A stretch of DNA of 7,528 nt from assembly GCA_025464795.1 (NCBI GenBank), contig JAODNB010000397.1:1-7528 (forward strand). Direction: 5' to 3'. A program made the position numbers and the translations under genes. Positions within the stretch are counted from its first letter, which is position 1; the number at the start of each line of letters is the position of its first letter. Below, in pieces: positions 5,225 to 7,528 of the stretch. Under the pieces are notes generated by a model. The model was given only the letters and a program-made list of their open reading frames with translations. It was not told where the DNA came from and made no database searches. This stretch comes from Frankiales bacterium. Lineage in GTDB: Bacteria; Actinomycetota; Actinomycetes; Mycobacteriales; SCTD01.

Positions 5225-6952
5225 ATGGATCTTCGGGACTACGTGCGGCTGCTTCGTCGTCGCTGGAGGCTCATCGTGGTGTGCGCGCTCGTGGCGCTCA
5301 CCGCGGCGATAGGTGTCACCTTGTCGTCCACCAAGATCTACACGGCCAAGTCCCAGCTGTTCGTCTCCGTGCCGGAGTCGGGCAGCGGGGGTGATGGTGC
5401 CAACGGCCTGGTCAGCAACAGCCAGTTCTCCCAGCAGCGGGTCAAGTCCTACGTCAGCGTGATCACGAGCATCCGCACAGGTTCCCTCGTCAAGGCCGAC
5501 CTCGGGCTCGATGAGTCGGCCGGGACGATCGCGAGCAAGGTCGCAGCCAGCGCCCCCCTCGACACCGTGCTCATCAACGTCTCCGTCAAGGATTCCGATC
5601 CCGCGCGAGCCATGGCCATCGCCAACTCCGTGGGCACCGTGTTCCCCGGGCTCGTGGACCAGCTCGAGAAGCCCCGCGCCGGGGGGACGTCTCCCATCAG
5701 CGTCAAGGTGTCGCAGAGCGCCGAGCTCCCCACCGTCCCCACCTCGCCGCGGCCCAAGCTGAACCTGGCCCTCGGCCTGCTGGTAGGGCTGGCTGTCGGC
5801 GTCGGCGGTGCCGTGCTTCGCGAGACGCTCGACACGAGCGTCAAGGGACCGGATCACGCTCAAGAGCTCGTCGGTGCCCCGGTGCTCGGTGCGATCTCCT
5901 ACGACGCCGATGCTTCCAAGAAGCCGCTGGTGGTCGTCCACGCACCCAGCTCCGTCCGCGCCGAGGCCTTCCGGCAGCTGCGCACCAACCTGCAGTTCGT
6001 GGACATCGAGCACCCGTTGCGCTCGGTCGTCATCACCAGCTCCGTCCCGGGTGAGGGCAAGTCGACGACGACCTGCAACCTGGCGATCACGCTCGCGCAG
6101 GCTGGACTGCAGGTCGTGCTCGTCGAGGGCGACCTTCGCCGCCCGCGCATCGCCGACTACATGGGCATGGAGGGCGCGGTCGGCCTGACCAGCGTGCTGC
6201 TGGGCCGTACGTCGCTCGAGGACGCGCTCCAGCCCTGGGGCGACGGTGCGCTGCAGGTCCTCGCGAGTGGCCCGCTGCCGCCCAACCCGTCAGAGCTCCT
6301 CGGCAGCCAGGGCATGCAGGACCTGCTGCGGCAGCTCGAAGGCCGCGCGGACATAGTGCTCATCGACGCTCCCCCTCTGCTGCCCGTCACGGACGCCGCA
6401 GTCCTCGGAACGCTGACCAGCGGCCTGGTCATGCTCATCCGGAGCAACCAGACCCGGCGCGAGCAGGTGGCCCGTGCGGTTGCCACCGTCAACGCGGTCG
6501 GGGCCACGCTGCTCGGTGGCGTTCTCAACATGGTGCCGACCCGCGGCCCGGACGCCTACAGCTACGGCTACGGCTACGGCTACAGCTACAAGCCGAGCGC
6601 CACTGCGGGACGGCTGACGCCGATCGACTCCCACGTCGCCCATGCCCGGGGTGCGGCAACTCCGAACGAGCCCGGCATCCGGGCCCACCTCGAAGCGGTC
6701 CGGGCCCCGGCGTCCCGCCCCGAGCCGCCGGCCGCGCAGCGGGAGCAGACACCCCCCGCAGCCACCGAGCCGGCGCCGACGCCGGCGGCAACGGCCGCGC
6801 CCTCGCCGGAGTCTCCCGCCTTCCCGTCGGCACCGGTGGTGGCGCCCGCGGAGCCGCCCGCCCAGGTCGACTACTTCAGCAAGGCCACGACTCCCACCAC
6901 GACCGACTCGTGGTGGGAACGGAACGACGAGCCGGGAAGCCCAGCGACCTAA
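5225..6952 (+). CDS. Wzz chain-length regulator fused to a BY-family tyrosine kinase
   Basis: A 575-residue polysaccharide co-polymerase/tyrosine autokinase controlling polymer length and export. Residues 1-200 form the Wzz part: MDLRDYVRLLRRRWR, TM1 (about 14-35), an outer domain, the Pro-rich PTVPTSPRPKLN and TM2 (about 181-199). The cytoplasmic kinase has EAFRQLRTNLQF, Walker A PGEGKST (275-281, Lys279), Walker A' VEGDLRRP (Asp303) and Walker B VLIDAPP (Asp381). The first acidic residue of Walker A' is Glu, not Asp. A tyrosine cluster of six alternating Tyr (445-455) is the expected autophosphorylation site. Unusually, about 120 Pro/Ala/Thr-rich residues follow it, ending in VDYFSK and DSWWERNDEP. 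ATG 5225 is chosen because the Wzz motif begins there, with GAGAG 7 nt before; the upstream in-frame extension is not protein-like. A weak -10-like CACAAT lies at 5151-5156. The fusion in one chain matches proteobacterial and many actinobacterial enzymes. Confidence 0.95.
   Translation: MDLRDYVRLLRRRWRLIVVCALVALTAAIGVTLSSTKIYTAKSQLFVSVPESGSGGDGANGLVSNSQFSQQRVKSYVSVITSIRTGSLVKADLGLDESAGTIASKVAASAPLDTVLINVSVKDSDPARAMAIANSVGTVFPGLVDQLEKPRAGGTSPISVKVSQSAELPTVPTSPRPKLNLALGLLVGLAVGVGGAVLRETLDTSVKGPDHAQELVGAPVLGAISYDADASKKPLVVVHAPSSVRAEAFRQLRTNLQFVDIEHPLRSVVITSSVPGEGKSTTTCNLAITLAQAGLQVVLVEGDLRRPRIADYMGMEGAVGLTSVLLGRTSLEDALQPWGDGALQVLASGPLPPNPSELLGSQGMQDLLRQLEGRADIVLIDAPPLLPVTDAAVLGTLTSGLVMLIRSNQTRREQVARAVATVNAVGATLLGGVLNMVPTRGPDAYSYGYGYGYSYKPSATAGRLTPIDSHVAHARGAATPNEPGIRAHLEAVRAPASRPEPPAAQREQTPPAATEPAPTPAATAAPSPESPAFPSAPVVAPAEPPAQVDYFSKATTPTTTDSWWERNDEPGSPAT
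6557..6589 (+). repeat. Alternating-tyrosine cluster coded by 6-bp repeats
   Basis: Six TAC codons alternate with GGC or AGC (Y-S-Y-G-Y-G-Y-G-Y-S-Y), forming a short in-frame hexanucleotide array. BY-kinases autophosphorylate such clusters in trans, which controls oligomerisation. Because the unit is 6 bp, slippage would add or remove one Tyr without breaking the frame. Confidence 0.8.
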
Positions 6953-7224
6953 GCGACCTGCGAGTAGTCCCAGTCGCGTCCGGTGTACCGGGTGCGTCGC
7001 CTTCCCGCCTTGCGGGCTGTGTCGTCGCTGATCCGGATGGGGTACGTAGTGAGACAGCCGCGGCAGTGAGCGGTCCGCAGGACAGACTCGTGGAACGTGC
7101 GGTCGAGCAGGTCGGTCACGCCGCGCCGGCGGCGGGACTCCACGACCTCCAACTGCGACGTGTGGCCGCACGCCGCGCACACGCCGGTGCTCATGCCGAT
7201 CAGCTTCGTCGTCAACCTGTCCAC
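6949..7224 (-). CDS. Small cytoplasmic zinc-ribbon-like protein
   Basis: A protein of 91 residues (GTG 7224) or 81 residues (ATG 7194, in frame). It has two CxxC knuckles, CAACGH (C16/C19) and HCRGC (C54/C57), separated by 34 residues rich in Arg, followed by TTYPIRIS and a basic tail RKAGRRRTRYTGRDW. The layout is that of a zinc ribbon with a long connecting loop; the charge could suit nucleic-acid binding, but no family is recognised. There is no membrane segment. It starts 37 bp after the GGDEF gene stop on the same strand, so the two may be co-transcribed. Its TAG overlaps the TAA of the Wzz/kinase gene on the opposite strand. Neither start has a clear Shine-Dalgarno or TANNNT box; a TATCAA on the minus strand near 7257-7262 could be a -10. 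Confidence 0.72.
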   Translation of the reverse strand: MDRLTTKLIGMSTGVCAACGHTSQLEVVESRRRRGVTDLLDRTFHESVLRTAHCRGCLTTYPIRISDDTARKAGRRRTRYTGRDWDYSQVA

Positions 7225-7261
7225 CTACAAGGGGTCGACGCGTCTGCCGAGGACTTGATAC

Positions 7262-7528
7262 CTAGGCCAGGAGCACGCGGCCGCGGCCCTGCCGCTTCGC
7301 GCTGAGCAGGGCACGGTCTGCGGCGGCCAGCACGACGGACTCGTCTGCGCCGCTGTCCGCCAGGGCGACCCCTACGGTCATGGAGGTCAGCACGGTGGTC
7401 GCCCCCAGCCGGACCGCACGACCCGCCGCCTTCCTCGCCCGTTCGGCGATGTCGAGCGCCTCCTGCTCGTCGACCCCGTGCAGGACGAGGACGAACTCGT
7501 CGCCTCCTAGGCGACCCGCGTGGTCGCC
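7262..7528 (-). CDS. GGDEF diguanylate cyclase, C-terminal part only
   Basis: The last 88 residues of a gene running off the right edge. They begin GDHAGRLGGDEFVLVL and continue through TSMTVGVALADSG to ADRALLSAKRQGRGRVLLA before a TAG stop. RLGGDEF is the intact active-site signature of diguanylate cyclases, which make c-di-GMP from two GTP; SMTVGVA and the ADRAL.SAK.QGR helix are the normal end of the domain. The Asp five residues before GGDEF sits where the Asp of the inhibitory RxxD site belongs; its Arg would be two codons outside the window. Any sensor or membrane part is also outside. The intact motif suggests an active cyclase. It lies next to the exopolysaccharide genes and 37 bp upstream of the two-CxxC gene on the same strand. 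Confidence 0.93.
   Translation of the reverse strand, partial: GDHAGRLGGDEFVLVLHGVDEQEALDIAERARKAAGRAVRLGATTVLTSMTVGVALADSGADESVVLAAADRALLSAKRQGRGRVLLA

Noticed and set aside
5093..6013. N-terminal extension of the minus-strand gene at 4748, giving a 421-residue protein.
   Set aside because: Everything upstream of about 5160 is antisense to the well-supported Wzz/kinase gene, and the translation is low-complexity Gly/Asp/His-rich shadow sequence; only the part below about 5092 looks like protein.
6125..6145. Walker A' of the kinase read as defective (EGD instead of DxD).
   Set aside because: Acidic Glu at the first position is common in actinobacterial members (E-x-D-L-R-R-P) and the key Asp303 is present.
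6943..6959. Direct repeat AGCGACCT at the kinase stop as a mobile-element target duplication.
   Set aside because: The copies are 1 bp apart with nothing inserted between them and no terminal inverted repeats.

Overview
The window is high-GC DNA with strong G/C bias at third codon positions, frequent GTG starts and at least three leaderless-type promoters. Together with an LPxTG wall-anchored protein and a DUF4012 protein, this points to a Gram-positive actinobacterium. The genus cannot be named from the sequence. The window is part of an exopolysaccharide/capsule locus whose other genes (glycosyltransferases, flippase, polymerase) must lie outside it. Nothing looks recently mobilised: there are no IS ends, integrases, tRNAs or CRISPR repeats.

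Layout, left to right. (1) The 3' part of an initiating polyprenyl-phosphate sugar-1-phosphate transferase (+), cut by the left edge. (2) A single-pass membrane protein with a degenerate SGNH-hydrolase-like outer domain (+, 1240-1863). (3) A convergent 70-residue zinc-ribbon membrane protein (-, 1877-2089). (4) A strong hairpin terminator, then a secreted LPFTG sortase-substrate protein (-, 2182-2742). (5) A 289-bp divergent intergenic region with several operator-like palindromes. (6) A DUF4012 protein (+, 3032-4747). (7) A small unrecognised gene (-, 4748-5092) abutting it stop to stop. (8) A Wzz-type chain-length regulator fused to a BY-family tyrosine kinase (+, 5225-6952), with an internal alternating-tyrosine cluster and a long Pro/Ala-rich tail. 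(9) A small two-CxxC protein (-, 6949-7224) sharing stop-codon bases with the kinase. (10) The C-terminal end of a GGDEF diguanylate cyclase (-, 7262 to the right edge), not captured by start-dependent ORF calling because its start is off-window.

In this family of loci the sugar transferase loads the first sugar phosphate on undecaprenyl phosphate, and the Wzz/BY-kinase controls polymer length and export through cycles of tyrosine phosphorylation. DUF4012 and SGNH-like membrane proteins recur beside these enzymes with no settled role. The LPFTG protein would be covalently attached to the peptidoglycan that the polymer coats. The GGDEF gene suggests a local source of c-di-GMP, a common regulator of exopolysaccharide. 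A BldD-like palindrome in the LPFTG/DUF4012 intergenic region offers a speculative link between that signal and the locus.

The most informative non-coding observation is that three separate genes (1240 +, 2089 -, 3032 +) start with GTG exactly 6 nt after a TAGNCT hexamer and lack a Shine-Dalgarno. This fixes their starts and implies that they are transcribed as leaderless mRNAs from their own promoters rather than as one long operon.
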